A stretch of 64,000 nt of DNA. Source: an uncultured Clostridia bacterium. Its GTDB lineage: Bacteria; Bacillota; Clostridia; Oscillospirales; Acutalibacteraceae. The stretch covers positions 62,001 to 126,000 of the forward strand of contig CAMCHQ010000008.1 in NCBI GenBank assembly GCA_945874765.1. The letters are read 5' to 3'. The position numbers and the translations under genes were made by a program. This document shows, piece by piece, positions 33,326 through 42,864 of this stretch; the first letter of the stretch is position 1; the number at the start of each line of letters is the position of its first letter. The notes beneath the pieces were generated by a model that ran no database searches, was not told the DNA's origin, and saw only the letters and a program-made list of their open reading frames with translations.

Positions 33326-33439
33326 AAACAACAAAACAAGCGATTTATTTGTCCGTTTTTTCTGTCATTTTACATATTGACTTAAATTCAAAAAGTGATA
33401 ATATACTTATGTAATTAAATTTAAGGATTGTAGTTAGTG

Positions 33440-34126
33440 ATGAACGAAAAAGTCAGAGAAAAACAGATGAGTGAAAACTTCATACTCGGCATAATGCTTG
33501 CGCTTACAGGCGGCTTTCTTGACGCTTATACATATATCACCCGTGGCGGAGTATTCGCAAATGCTCAAACCGGTAATATCGTGCTTATGGGGATAAATCT
33601 TGCAAAAGGCGATTTTGAAAGAGTAATACACTATGTTGTGCCTATCCTTGCATTTGCACTTGGAATTTTATTAGCCGAAATAATTAAAGCAACGCTTAAA
33701 AAAAGCCAGCATATGCACTGGAGGCAAATAATTGTTTTGGCTGAAATAATTATTCTTGCTGTCTGCGGATTTATACCGAGCGGCACGGGCAATACAATCG
33801 TAAACGTAATGGTATCGTTTGTCTGTTCCCTTCAGGTTGAAAGTTTCAGGGTTATCAACGGCAACACCGTTGCAACAACAATGTGCACGGGCAATTTAAG
33901 AAGCGGCACGGAACTTTTGTTTTTGGGAATTGAAAAGAAAGACAAAAAAATTGCACTGAGAAGCTTAACATATTACGGAATCAATTTGTTTTTCGCTTTA
34001 GGCGCAATAGTAGGTGCGGTAGCGACCAAGTTTTTGGATATAAGAAGTATTTTTATTGCAAGCGCACTTCTTGTAATTCCGTTTATAATGATGTTCACAC
34101 CGAGCGAAAATATCGAATATGTATAA
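33440..34126 (+). CDS. YoaK/DUF1275 family membrane protein
   Basis: 228 residues from ATG 33440; the track's GTG three bases earlier is less likely. Six hydrophobic segments. The family block LTGGFLDAYTYITRGGVFANAQTGNIVLMGINLA is near the N-terminus, with ATTMCTGNLRSGTELLF in the second half. The transported substrate of YoaK proteins is unknown. A promoter-like TTGACT...TAATAT precedes it and a strong terminator follows. Confidence 0.95.
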   Translation: MNEKVREKQMSENFILGIMLALTGGFLDAYTYITRGGVFANAQTGNIVLMGINLAKGDFERVIHYVVPILAFALGILLAEIIKATLKKSQHMHWRQIIVLAEIIILAVCGFIPSGTGNTIVNVMVSFVCSLQVESFRVINGNTVATTMCTGNLRSGTELLFLGIEKKDKKIALRSLTYYGINLFFALGAIVGAVATKFLDIRSIFIASALLVIPFIMMFTPSENIEYV

Positions 34127-34140
34127 ATATCGCATAACAA

Positions 34141-34172
34141 AAGGTCATCGGATTATTTAATTCGATGACCTT
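34141..34172. terminator. Bidirectional terminator
   Basis: AAGGTCATCG-GATTATTTAATT-CGATGACCTT with T/A tracts on both sides, between convergent genes. Confidence 0.9.
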
Positions 34173-34177
34173 ATTTT

Positions 34178-36040
34178 TTAATATTCTTTTTTGGAAAGCA
34201 AAGTATATCTGTACGGCGGCAGGGTGACAAATCCGTCAACGCTCGTTTCGTCAAAAAGGGAATAGGAATTATCCCACTTGGTGCCGACAAAAATACGTTT
34301 TTGCACATTTGAATTATTAACTGCGACCAAAATGCTGTCATTTTCACTGTTGCGTGAATAAGCGATTACGCCGCCGTCGCAATATATTTTTTCAAAATCG
34401 CCGTCGACAAATGCTTTTGAACTGTGCCTTATTTGACCGAGGCGCTTATACCATTTCAAAAGTTGCTCATTAGGATTATCCCAATCCATACAGCCACGGT
34501 TAAACGGGTCTTTCATACCCTGCATACCAATCTCGTCGCCGTAATAAATTGACGGAACACCGGGAAGAGTAAACTGAATAAGAGAGGCAATTTTCATCAT
34601 AGAAATGCCCTTTAAATAGTCAAACTTTGAAAGAGTGTTATGCTCAAACTGCCAAGCACGGTCGTGACCGTCGGGATTTTCGCCTGCAAGACGTGTAATT
34701 GCACGCTCGGTATCGTGAGTGCCGATATGGTTCATCAAAACGTTTAATACCTGCGGCGGATAATTTTCAACAATTGAAAGAACACCGTTGAAAAAAGCGT
34801 CGCCGTTTGCGAAACGGACAAAATTGAGAACTGCGTCGGCAAAAGGATAATTCATCACGCTGTCAAGCTCCTCACCGAGCAGGTATTTTCTTCTTTGACC
34901 GTAGGCAAATTTGTTCGTTGCGTCCTCCCAAACCTCACCTATGATTATAGCGTTTTCATTTTCACTTTTAACGCTTTTTCTCAAATCGTCAAGAAAAATA
35001 TCCGGAAGTTCGTCTGCAACGTCAAGCCTGTAGCCTGCTATGCCGCAGCGAAGCCATTTTTTCAAAATTCCGTTTTCACCGCAAATATAATTTCTGTATC
35101 CCTCGTCCTCTTCGACAACCTCCGGCAGAAGCTTAATGCCCCACCAGCTATGGTATTCGTCGGGCCAATTGATAAATTTATACCACGAGTAATAAGGACT
35201 TTCCTTGCTGTTATATGCACCGATATCGTCATAATGATTATACATATTGAAATATCTGCTGTCACAACCGGTATGACTGAAAACTCCGTCAAGAATTATA
35301 CTTATGCCGTACTTTTCTTCAGCGATTTTGCAAAGGTTTTTTAAATCGTTTTCATCACCCAAAAGGCTGTCAATTTTTTCATAATCGGCAGTATCGTATC
35401 TGTGGTTTGAATGAGATTCAAAAATAGGATTAAGATAAATACAGGTAACACCCAAATCGGCTATATAAGGAAGCTTTTTTTCAATTCCTTTAAGGTCGCC
35501 GCCGAAATAATCGTTATTCCATATACCGTTCATTTGCTCCTCTTTCCAAAAAGGAGTATCGCCCCACTTGCGCATAACACGTCTTTTCGGAACATTTTTC
35601 TTAGGGGTTTTTGAATTGTAAAATCTGTCGGGAAAAATTTGATACATTATTCCGCCTTTTAAAAAGTTCGGAGTAACAAAGTTTTCGTCATAAACCGTTT
35701 GCTGAAAATCAGGTAAAGAAGCATTGAGTTCTCCCCTGCCCTCTCCTGCATTTTTAACGTAGCTTTTGCCCCACGGAGTATCAAGCACAAAATGATAAAA
35801 ATAAAGACCGGGCGTTGTCGCAAAAAAGTGAAGCTCCCAATATTCAAAATCATCACCGCACATTCCTGCCCAAAACATATTATAAAACGCCGTGTCCTCG
35901 CCCTCCTTGGTTATTGCAAGGCACGCACCGCAGCATTTCATATTTCTCGGAACAATAATGCGAAATTTGCACTTTTCGTTAGTGGCAATTGCCGAAATTA
36001 TTGACTTGTATGACTTATCTCGTGAATTATATATCTGCAC
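34178..36040 (-). CDS. GH13 alpha-amylase/neopullulanase-like enzyme
   Basis: 620 residues with no signal peptide, so cytosolic. An N-terminal beta-sandwich like CBM34 (residues about 1-120) is followed by the TIM barrel: GGIMYQIFPDRFYN, GGDLKGIEKKLPYIADLGVTCIYLNPIF, DGVFSHTG. The catalytic residues are in GYRLDVADE (nucleophile Asp), IIGEVWED (acid Glu) and HIGTHDTERA (Asp). It hydrolyses alpha-1,4/1,6 glucans or maltodextrins taken up by the cell. Together with glycogen phosphorylase downstream it forms a glucan-degradation pair split by a MITE-like element. Confidence 0.95.
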   Translation of the reverse strand: MQIYNSRDKSYKSIISAIATNEKCKFRIIVPRNMKCCGACLAITKEGEDTAFYNMFWAGMCGDDFEYWELHFFATTPGLYFYHFVLDTPWGKSYVKNAGEGRGELNASLPDFQQTVYDENFVTPNFLKGGIMYQIFPDRFYNSKTPKKNVPKRRVMRKWGDTPFWKEEQMNGIWNNDYFGGDLKGIEKKLPYIADLGVTCIYLNPIFESHSNHRYDTADYEKIDSLLGDENDLKNLCKIAEEKYGISIILDGVFSHTGCDSRYFNMYNHYDDIGAYNSKESPYYSWYKFINWPDEYHSWWGIKLLPEVVEEDEGYRNYICGENGILKKWLRCGIAGYRLDVADELPDIFLDDLRKSVKSENENAIIIGEVWEDATNKFAYGQRRKYLLGEELDSVMNYPFADAVLNFVRFANGDAFFNGVLSIVENYPPQVLNVLMNHIGTHDTERAITRLAGENPDGHDRAWQFEHNTLSKFDYLKGISMMKIASLIQFTLPGVPSIYYGDEIGMQGMKDPFNRGCMDWDNPNEQLLKWYKRLGQIRHSSKAFVDGDFEKIYCDGGVIAYSRNSENDSILVAVNNSNVQKRIFVGTKWDNSYSLFDETSVDGFVTLPPYRYTLLSKKEY

Positions 36041-36061
36041 TGATATCTTTTTCCTTTACAA

Positions 36062-36230
36062 AAATAAATTGTAGTTTATAGCCTTCCCCTTGAGGGGAAG
36101 GTGGCGACAACAGTCGACGGATGAGGTGGAGAATATTTGCGTTTTCATATTGATTTCACCTCATCAGTCAGCACAGCTGACAGCTTTCCCTCAAGGGGAA
36201 GCCTTACTACGATAAACTACAATTTATATT
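36062..36230. mobile_element. MITE-like inverted-repeat element
   Basis: About 170 bp with terminal inverted repeats ATAAATTGTAGTTTAT / ATAAACTACAATTTAT and nested arms (CCTTCCCCTTGAGGGGAAGG... GATGAGGTG versus CACCTCATC... TTTCCCTCAAGGGGAAG). No ORF is present. It fills the gap between the GH13 and glgP genes and ends four bases from the glgP stop codon. Its form is that of a non-autonomous transposable element that may also act as a transcribed hairpin. Confidence 0.75.
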
Positions 36231-36233
36231 TTA

Positions 36234-38768
36234 TTATTTAGATTTTTTCGTTGTCTTTTTAGCTGATTTCTTTGGCTCTGCCTTTTTTGAAGCGCTCTTC
36301 TTTGCAGGCTTTTTCTCTTCCTTGTTCATAGGAGCACTCTTTTTTGATGTTTTCGGTGCTTCCTCCTTAAACTTAACAGGCTGAGTATGCCAAATCTTAT
36401 TTGCATAGTCCATAATCGAACGGTCGGCGCTGAAAACACCTGCGCCGCTGATGTTCATAAGTGACATTCTTGCAAATCTTTCCTTATCCTGATAAGCATC
36501 TGCAGAAAGTTTTTGAGCTTTTTGATAATCGGCAAAATCGGCAAGTGCCATATACTGGTCAACATTCATAAGAGATGAAGAAATCTCACCGAAGCTCTTA
36601 CCGTTTACACCTGCTTGAATAAACTCGATTGCAGATTTAAGAGTATCGTTATTATACATATATTCCATAGGATTATAGCCCTTCTTTTGAAGTTCCATAA
36701 CCTCAGGAGTTTTCAATCCGAAGATGAAGATGTTATCATCACCTACTGCGTCGTGAATTTCAACGTTTGCGCCGTCAAGAGTACCGAGAGTGATTGCACC
36801 GTTTAACATAAGCTTCATATTACCTGTACCCGAAGCCTCTGTACCTGCAAGAGAAATCTGCTCTGAAATATCAGCGGCAGGCATAAGCATTTCTGCAAGA
36901 GAAACGTTGTAATCCTCCATAAATACAACCTTAATTCTGCCCTTAATATCAGGGTCATTATTTACAACCTTTGAAAGAGCGTCGATAAGCTCAATAATTT
37001 TCTTAGCCATAAAGTAGCCCGGAGCCGCCTTTGAGGCAAAGATATAAGTTCTCGGCTGGAATTCCATATTAGGATTAGCCTTGAGCATCTGATATTCGGC
37101 AATAATGTTAAGAACATTAAGCTGCTGTCTCTTATATTCGTGAAGTCTTTTAACCTGAACGTCAAAAATAGATGTCGGGTCAAGTTCAATGCCGTTTCTC
37201 TTTTTAACTACTGCGGCAAACTTCTCCTTATTTGCAAGCTTAATCGCATTAAGTCTTTCAAGAACCTGCTTATCGTCCTTATAATCACGAAGTTTAATAA
37301 GTTCGTCACTCTTTGTAATAAAGCCGTCACCGATAAGTTCTGTAATAAATGATGTAAGTTCAGGGTTTGCCTGACAAATCCATCTTCTAAACGCAATACC
37401 GTTTGTTACATTAGTAAATTTCTCCGGTGTAATTGTATAAAAATCGTGGAATACGGTATCTTTAAGAATTTCGGAATGAAGAGCAGATACACCGTTTACG
37501 CAATGTGAACCGGCAACGCAAAGGTTAGCCATTCTTACTACACCGCCTGAAACGATAGCCATTCTCTCTACCTTATCGGCATCGCCTGTTGCACCCCAAA
37601 CATAAGCACGGAAACGGTTATCGATTTCCTTAGTGATTGCATAAATACGGGGAAGAAGTCTCTTGTAAAGGTCCTCGCTCCAACATTCAAGCGCTTCTTT
37701 CATAACCGTGTGGTTAGTGTAAGCAACAGTTCTTGTAACAATGCTCCAAGCGCTGTCCCAATCATAGCCGCACTCATCAAGCATAATTCTCATAAGTTCC
37801 GGAATAGCCATAGTCGGGTGAGTATCGTTAATATGAATTGCAACCTTATCAGGAAGATTATCAAGAGTGCCGTATCTTGTAAGGTGGCGCTGAATGATAT
37901 CCTGAATAGAAGCGGAAACAAGGAAATACTGCTGACGAAGTCTGAGTGATTTACCCTCGGGAGTGTTATCGGCAGGATAAAGAACCTTAGAAATAGCCTC
38001 TGCCATAGCGCTTTGCTCCATAGCCTTAATATATGAACCGGAATTGAAAAGTCCCATATCAAGTTCAGGCTTTCTTGCTGCCCAAAGACGAAGCCTTGAA
38101 ACGCCCTTGCCTTTGCCCGAAACATACATATCGTAAGGTACTGCAGTTACAGTATTGCAGTCTTTATATTCAACGTGGTGGAAATCGCCGTCCCAGCTTT
38201 CGTCAACCCAGCCTTCAAACTTAACCTCTACGCTTCTCTCCTCACGTGGAACGAGCCAAACCTCGCCGCCCGGAAGCCAGAAATCGGGAAGCTCTGTCTG
38301 CCAGCCGTCAACAAGCTTTTGCTTGAAAATACCTGCTTCATATCTGATAGAATAACCCATTGACTGAAAACCGTTTGTTGCAAGACCGTCAAGATAACAA
38401 GCGGCAAGTCTACCGAGACCGCCGTTGCCGAGACCTGCGTCAGGCTCTTTTTCATAAAGTTTATCAAGGTTTACGTCAAACGATTCAAGAGCTTTTTTGA
38501 ATGTATCTGTCAAATCAAGGTTATAAAGATTGTTTTTAAGTGAACGGCCCATAAGAAATTCCATACAAAGATAGTAAATTTCCTTGCTGTCCTGTCCCTT
38601 AGCCTCTTGCCTAAAGTCACTGTTCATCTGTGAAAGTCTGTCACGAATAATCATCGCAACGGCTTTATAATATTGCTCGTCTGTCGCAGTTTTTGTGTCT
38701 ACTCCAAAGAAGTGACTAAGCTTGTCGCTGATAGCCTTCTTTGCCTGCGAAACAGTCATCTTTTCCAT
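36234..38768 (-). CDS. glgP: Glycogen/starch phosphorylase with lysine-rich C-terminal tail
   Basis: 844 residues. It releases glucose-1-phosphate from alpha-1,4-glucans using pyridoxal phosphate. Seen: GLGNGGLGRLAACYLDGLAT, IHINDTHPTMAIPELMRI, and the cofactor lysine in EASGTGNMKLMLNGA near residue 645. After the normal end (about residue 800) comes an unusual tail, KKSAPMNKEEKKPAKKSASKKAEPKKSAKKTTKKSK, resembling histone H1 or repetitive nucleic-acid-binding tails. ATG after GGAGG (ATATCCTCC on the plus strand). Confidence 0.97.
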   Translation of the reverse strand: MEKMTVSQAKKAISDKLSHFFGVDTKTATDEQYYKAVAMIIRDRLSQMNSDFRQEAKGQDSKEIYYLCMEFLMGRSLKNNLYNLDLTDTFKKALESFDVNLDKLYEKEPDAGLGNGGLGRLAACYLDGLATNGFQSMGYSIRYEAGIFKQKLVDGWQTELPDFWLPGGEVWLVPREERSVEVKFEGWVDESWDGDFHHVEYKDCNTVTAVPYDMYVSGKGKGVSRLRLWAARKPELDMGLFNSGSYIKAMEQSAMAEAISKVLYPADNTPEGKSLRLRQQYFLVSASIQDIIQRHLTRYGTLDNLPDKVAIHINDTHPTMAIPELMRIMLDECGYDWDSAWSIVTRTVAYTNHTVMKEALECWSEDLYKRLLPRIYAITKEIDNRFRAYVWGATGDADKVERMAIVSGGVVRMANLCVAGSHCVNGVSALHSEILKDTVFHDFYTITPEKFTNVTNGIAFRRWICQANPELTSFITELIGDGFITKSDELIKLRDYKDDKQVLERLNAIKLANKEKFAAVVKKRNGIELDPTSIFDVQVKRLHEYKRQQLNVLNIIAEYQMLKANPNMEFQPRTYIFASKAAPGYFMAKKIIELIDALSKVVNNDPDIKGRIKVVFMEDYNVSLAEMLMPAADISEQISLAGTEASGTGNMKLMLNGAITLGTLDGANVEIHDAVGDDNIFIFGLKTPEVMELQKKGYNPMEYMYNNDTLKSAIEFIQAGVNGKSFGEISSSLMNVDQYMALADFADYQKAQKLSADAYQDKERFARMSLMNISGAGVFSADRSIMDYANKIWHTQPVKFKEEAPKTSKKSAPMNKEEKKPAKKSASKKAEPKKSAKKTTKKSK

Positions 38769-38876
38769 ACATATCCTCCAAAAATTTCAATATTTTTAGT
38801 TTATTTTGCTATGTTCTTTGTATATTATATACTAAAATTGCCGCTTTTGCAACTGTAATAGTACATTGTTAATATA

Positions 38877-40307
38877 TTAGTTTTTCTTTTTCTTTAAAAA
38901 CTTTGCCAAAATAAGATTTACAAGTTCCTTAATAGGCTTCAAATTGAGAAGAAGCATAACGGCAACGAGCACTGCCTCCACAGCATAAACCCAAAGTTTG
39001 CCGTCAAATTTGAGAAGAAGAACCGACTGAGTAACAAGAACAGCCGTTTCGCCCAAAAGAACCGGAAGCTTGAAATCGATTTTGATAAATCTTCTTGTAT
39101 CAATACTTCTTGTGACAAATACTACAAGGAATGCGCAAACAGTAGCCAAAGCCGCACCGTTAGCACCGAGACGTGGAATAAATACCATATTCAATACAAA
39201 GTTAGTAATTGCGCCGCTCATAGCCGTTAAAAGCGACATAACGTTCTTTTTCTCCGCCATATAAATTGAGGCAAGGAAATTGACAATGCACGAATACGTT
39301 GTCGCAATAATGAGAATAGGAACAAACTGCCACGATTCATAATAAGACTTAGCAACAAGTATTCTTGTAATAAACTGGCAAAGCAGAATAAGTACGGACG
39401 CAACGGCAAAAATTCCGCCCGAATATACACGAAATACCTTAGTAAAGAACTGCCTGCCGCCCTCTTGGTCATACTCGTCGACTGCGCTAAGCTGCCAAGC
39501 GTCAATAAATATTTGAGAGAAAAGAATTACAAAGTTAGGTATTTTTGATGCGGCGGTATAAAGTCCGTTTGCAGATGATGAAATAAAGTAAGTTACCATA
39601 TATCTGTCCGACACATTTATAATCCACCACAAAATAATTGTAGGAATAAGCGGAACACAATATTTAAGCATCTGAGATGCAATGCTCTTATCCTTTAACT
39701 TATTAAAATTTATATATCTGTATAATTTAGCGGTTATAAAATAGAATACAACCGAGCAAGCGTCGGAAGCGATAATTGCAACGATATATCCTGTTACACC
39801 CCATTTGAAAGGGCCGAGGAAAAGGATAGTAAACGCAAGCGTTGTTGCCGTTGCGAGTATGCCGTCGACAGCATAAAGTTTAACGTGACCGCTGCCCCTT
39901 ACAAACTGCTGGCAAAGCTGCCTGAAACTTGAAACGAGAACGAATGACACGATCAAGATTATATAATCTCCGAGGTGGAAATCATTAATCTTCAGCATAC
40001 TCAAAGGATAGGTAAAAAGAAGAAATACCGCAAAACCCGCAAGAGTAGTCCTTACGCCGACCTTAAATACATCCGCTTTATCGACCGCCTTATCAAGTGC
40101 AAAACGCAATGCCGCACTGTTGACCTGCAAAGTAACAACGGGAATGAGTACATTTACAGTTTGCTGAACCAAATCGGCAGCACCGTAGTCGCCCGTACCC
40201 ATCATTCTTGTTACAAACGGCATTAACAAAAACGAAAGTATCTTAGATGAAAAGGTACCTATCGCAAATATTAAAGTGTTCGACGCTAATTTTTTGTACT
40301 TGTCCAT
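38877..40307 (-). CDS. Polysaccharide flippase (Wzx/MATE-like, MVF superfamily)
   Basis: The 476-residue protein has about 12-14 hydrophobic segments. The N-terminus KLASNTLIFAIGTFSSKILSFLLMPFVTRMMGTGDYGAADL is typical of oligosaccharide flippases. It moves lipid-linked saccharide units across the membrane. The C-terminus is basic (FLKKKKN). It lies 18 bases downstream of the beta-propeller gene. The exact polymer is unknown; the teichoic-acid genes 15 kb away are one possibility. Confidence 0.9.
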   Translation of the reverse strand: MDKYKKLASNTLIFAIGTFSSKILSFLLMPFVTRMMGTGDYGAADLVQQTVNVLIPVVTLQVNSAALRFALDKAVDKADVFKVGVRTTLAGFAVFLLFTYPLSMLKINDFHLGDYIILIVSFVLVSSFRQLCQQFVRGSGHVKLYAVDGILATATTLAFTILFLGPFKWGVTGYIVAIIASDACSVVFYFITAKLYRYINFNKLKDKSIASQMLKYCVPLIPTIILWWIINVSDRYMVTYFISSSANGLYTAASKIPNFVILFSQIFIDAWQLSAVDEYDQEGGRQFFTKVFRVYSGGIFAVASVLILLCQFITRILVAKSYYESWQFVPILIIATTYSCIVNFLASIYMAEKKNVMSLLTAMSGAITNFVLNMVFIPRLGANGAALATVCAFLVVFVTRSIDTRRFIKIDFKLPVLLGETAVLVTQSVLLLKFDGKLWVYAVEAVLVAVMLLLNLKPIKELVNLILAKFLKKKKN

Positions 40308-40324
40308 AAATTTTCCTCAATTAA

Positions 40325-41623
40325 TTAATAAGTCAGCTTTTTACCGTTAAAGCTTAAGGTGTTATCACTTGATGACGAAGTATAAATACAGCTTGCCTTG
40401 CAGGCGAACTCTCCGCCCTCGCTTTTAGTGCCGATTAAAAATACATATTGATATCCGTATCCGACAGCAAGTGTACCTGTGCCGTCGCAATTTGAAACAT
40501 AAAGCATTGTCTTAGTGGCTTTTGAATTCATATTAAGTTCTCTTGCCTTATACTTTGAACCGTCAAGTTCGCCGAAATAAAGCCTGTTTGCATAAACTAC
40601 GGGATAATCGGTAAGAGAGCATTTTTCGATTAAAGTAACTATATTGTCCGAGCCGAATTTCTGCCTGCAAAGAGAATAGCTTGAATCGTCATTTTTCCTG
40701 TAATAATACATAAATCCGCATTCAAGGGACAAATTAACTATCTCGTTATCTTTTGTATCGTCACGGAAATTTAAAACATCGTTTGAATCGTTCAAATTAA
40801 CCGTGATATATTCATCATAATTTGCAACGCTGTCGTGAGTGACAAAAAATACTCTTGAAAGCGAAATACCCGCAAAAGATACGGTCTTTCCGGCAGGTGC
40901 GGCATAAAGAACGGTTTTGTTATTATCGTTTAAATTAATAAATCCGACTGTATTATCGGTGCCGATAAAGTAAATTTTATCATTATAGAGATAAGCAAAA
41001 GCTATATTATCTCCGATATTAACACCGTCACCGCCCGAAACGGAAAATTTCTTTAGAACCGACGAATTAACATCGACGGCATAAAGATAATCACCCAAAA
41101 CATTAAGATATTTAAAATTGTAATTGCCGCTGACAATCTTGGCATTTCTCTCCTCATTAGGCTCAAAGCGGAAAATGCCCTTGCCCTCAACGCTGTAATA
41201 AATATACGATGAGCTGTAAGTTACGGCGCCGTTTGATTTATTAAGCAAATTGCCCACCTGATTGCCCTGAAGCGAAGTATCAAATGCAAAAACGCTGAAA
41301 TCGTCATAATCGTAATCTGCTTTTTTAACGTCACGAGCCTTTGTGGTTGTTTCTTTTTGAGTGGTCGATTGGGCTTGCGAACTTGTTGTTTCTTTCTTAA
41401 ACAATTTGGAATCAATCAGCTCAACTGCCTGCTGCGCCTTGCCGTTTGGAAGGAATGAAGCAATATCAAAATCGGGATTAACAAGCTTAACAGTAACAAT
41501 AAAAACAGCCAACAATATTATTATTGCCGCAATAATGAGCAATATCTTTTTTCTCACTCTTTTGCGCTTACGTGCACGCTGGCGCTTTTGGCGCATTTTT
41601 TGTCTTTCTTCCTCTGTCATCAT
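40325..41623 (-). CDS. Membrane-anchored DUF5050-like beta-propeller protein
   Basis: 432 residues. A basic cytosolic start (KMRQKRQRARKRKRVRKK), one TM segment (ILLIIAAIIILLAVFIVTV), a Thr/Ser-rich linker (TTSSQAQSTTQKETTTKA), then repeated strands with Y-x-Y motifs (SSYIYYSVEGKGIFRF, GDYLYAVD, NDKIYFIGTD) typical of DUF5050 extracellular propellers. Function unknown, probably surface recognition. Its start overlaps the proA stop by four bases, so it is cotranscribed with proBA. Confidence 0.8.
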   Translation of the reverse strand: MMTEEERQKMRQKRQRARKRKRVRKKILLIIAAIIILLAVFIVTVKLVNPDFDIASFLPNGKAQQAVELIDSKLFKKETTSSQAQSTTQKETTTKARDVKKADYDYDDFSVFAFDTSLQGNQVGNLLNKSNGAVTYSSSYIYYSVEGKGIFRFEPNEERNAKIVSGNYNFKYLNVLGDYLYAVDVNSSVLKKFSVSGGDGVNIGDNIAFAYLYNDKIYFIGTDNTVGFINLNDNNKTVLYAAPAGKTVSFAGISLSRVFFVTHDSVANYDEYITVNLNDSNDVLNFRDDTKDNEIVNLSLECGFMYYYRKNDDSSYSLCRQKFGSDNIVTLIEKCSLTDYPVVYANRLYFGELDGSKYKARELNMNSKATKTMLYVSNCDGTGTLAVGYGYQYVFLIGTKSEGGEFACKASCIYTSSSSDNTLSFNGKKLTY

Positions 41624-42864
41624 CTAATTTGTCCGTCTCCGTAAATTAAATATTTAGTAGTGGTAAGTTCTCTCAGTCCCATAGGTCCTCTTGCGTGAAG
41701 TTTTTGGGTTGAAATACCGATTTCCGCACCCAAGCCGAATTCGCCGCCGTCGGTAAATCTTGTTGAAGCGTTGACATAAACGGAAGATGAATCGATAAGC
41801 GTCATAAATTTATCCGCATTCTCCTTATTTTCCGTAATAATTGCCTCGGAATGACCCGTTGAATATTTATTAATATGCGCTATCGCCTCATCAAGACTTG
41901 ATACGGTTTTAACGCTGATAATATAGTCAAGATATTCTGTGCCGAAATCTTCCTCGCTTGCCACTTTAATACCGGGACAAGCCTCCCTCGCCTTTTCGTC
42001 GCCACGAATTTCAACATTTTTTTCATCAAGCCTTGCCTTAATCACCGGCAAAGCCTTTTTAATAATATTTTCGTGAATAACAAGACTTTCACACGCATTA
42101 CAAACACCGATACGCTGAGTTTTCGCATTAAAAATAATGTTTGCCGCCATATCGATATCCGCACTCTCGTCAACATAAATGTGGCAGTTGCCCGAGCCTG
42201 TTTCAATAACCGGAACGCTTGCATTTTCAACAACAGCCTGAATAAGCCTCTTGCTTCCCCTCGGAATAAGGCAATCAAGAGTACCTTTCATCTTCATAAG
42301 TTCTGTTGATGACTGCCTTGAAGTATCGTGAACAAGCTGAATTACATTTTCGTCAAGACCCACACTTTTAACCGCTTCACGCATAATATCGGATATGGCG
42401 ATATTTGAATGAATAGCCTCTTTGCCGCCACGAAGAATAACGGCATTACCGCTTTTTAAGCAAAGAGCGGCGGCGTCTGCGGTAACATTAGGTCTTGCCT
42501 CGTAAATAATACCTATTACACCCATAGGACAGCTTACTTTTTTAATCAAAAGTCCGTTAGGTCTTTCAACCGTTTCAAGCACTCTGCCGCAAGGGTCATC
42601 AAGCGCCATAACCTGCCTGCAACCGTCAGCCATACCTTTAATTCTGTCAAGATTAAGCATAAGACGGTCAAGCATACCGCCGTCAAGAATACCTACTTGT
42701 GCGTCATAGTCTTTTTTATTTGCGTCAATAATTGTTTGCGCATTTTGAATAAGTGCATCTGCAATAGCACCGAGCGCCTTATTTTTCAGTTCGGTTGAAG
42801 CGCCCACCAAATCGGCAGAAGCCTTTTTCGCATTAATTCCCAATTGTTCAAGCATTTTTATCAC
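41620..42864 (-). CDS. proA: Glutamate-5-semialdehyde dehydrogenase
   Basis: 414 residues. Reduces gamma-glutamyl phosphate to glutamate-5-semialdehyde in proline synthesis using NADPH. Family blocks: CPMGVIGIIYEARPNVT, SGNAVILRGGKEAI, RIGVCNACESLVIH (the catalytic cysteine lies here) and ASTRFTDGGEFGLGAEIGISTQKLHARGP. The first codons overlap the proB end by 17 bases. No proC is in the window. Confidence 0.98.
   Translation of the reverse strand: MIKMLEQLGINAKKASADLVGASTELKNKALGAIADALIQNAQTIIDANKKDYDAQVGILDGGMLDRLMLNLDRIKGMADGCRQVMALDDPCGRVLETVERPNGLLIKKVSCPMGVIGIIYEARPNVTADAAALCLKSGNAVILRGGKEAIHSNIAISDIMREAVKSVGLDENVIQLVHDTSRQSSTELMKMKGTLDCLIPRGSKRLIQAVVENASVPVIETGSGNCHIYVDESADIDMAANIIFNAKTQRIGVCNACESLVIHENIIKKALPVIKARLDEKNVEIRGDEKAREACPGIKVASEEDFGTEYLDYIISVKTVSSLDEAIAHINKYSTGHSEAIITENKENADKFMTLIDSSSVYVNASTRFTDGGEFGLGAEIGISTQKLHARGPMGLRELTTTKYLIYGDGQIR

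Noticed and set aside
34895-35344. 149-aa plus-strand ORF
   Set aside because: Antisense to the GH13 catalytic barrel; no RBS.
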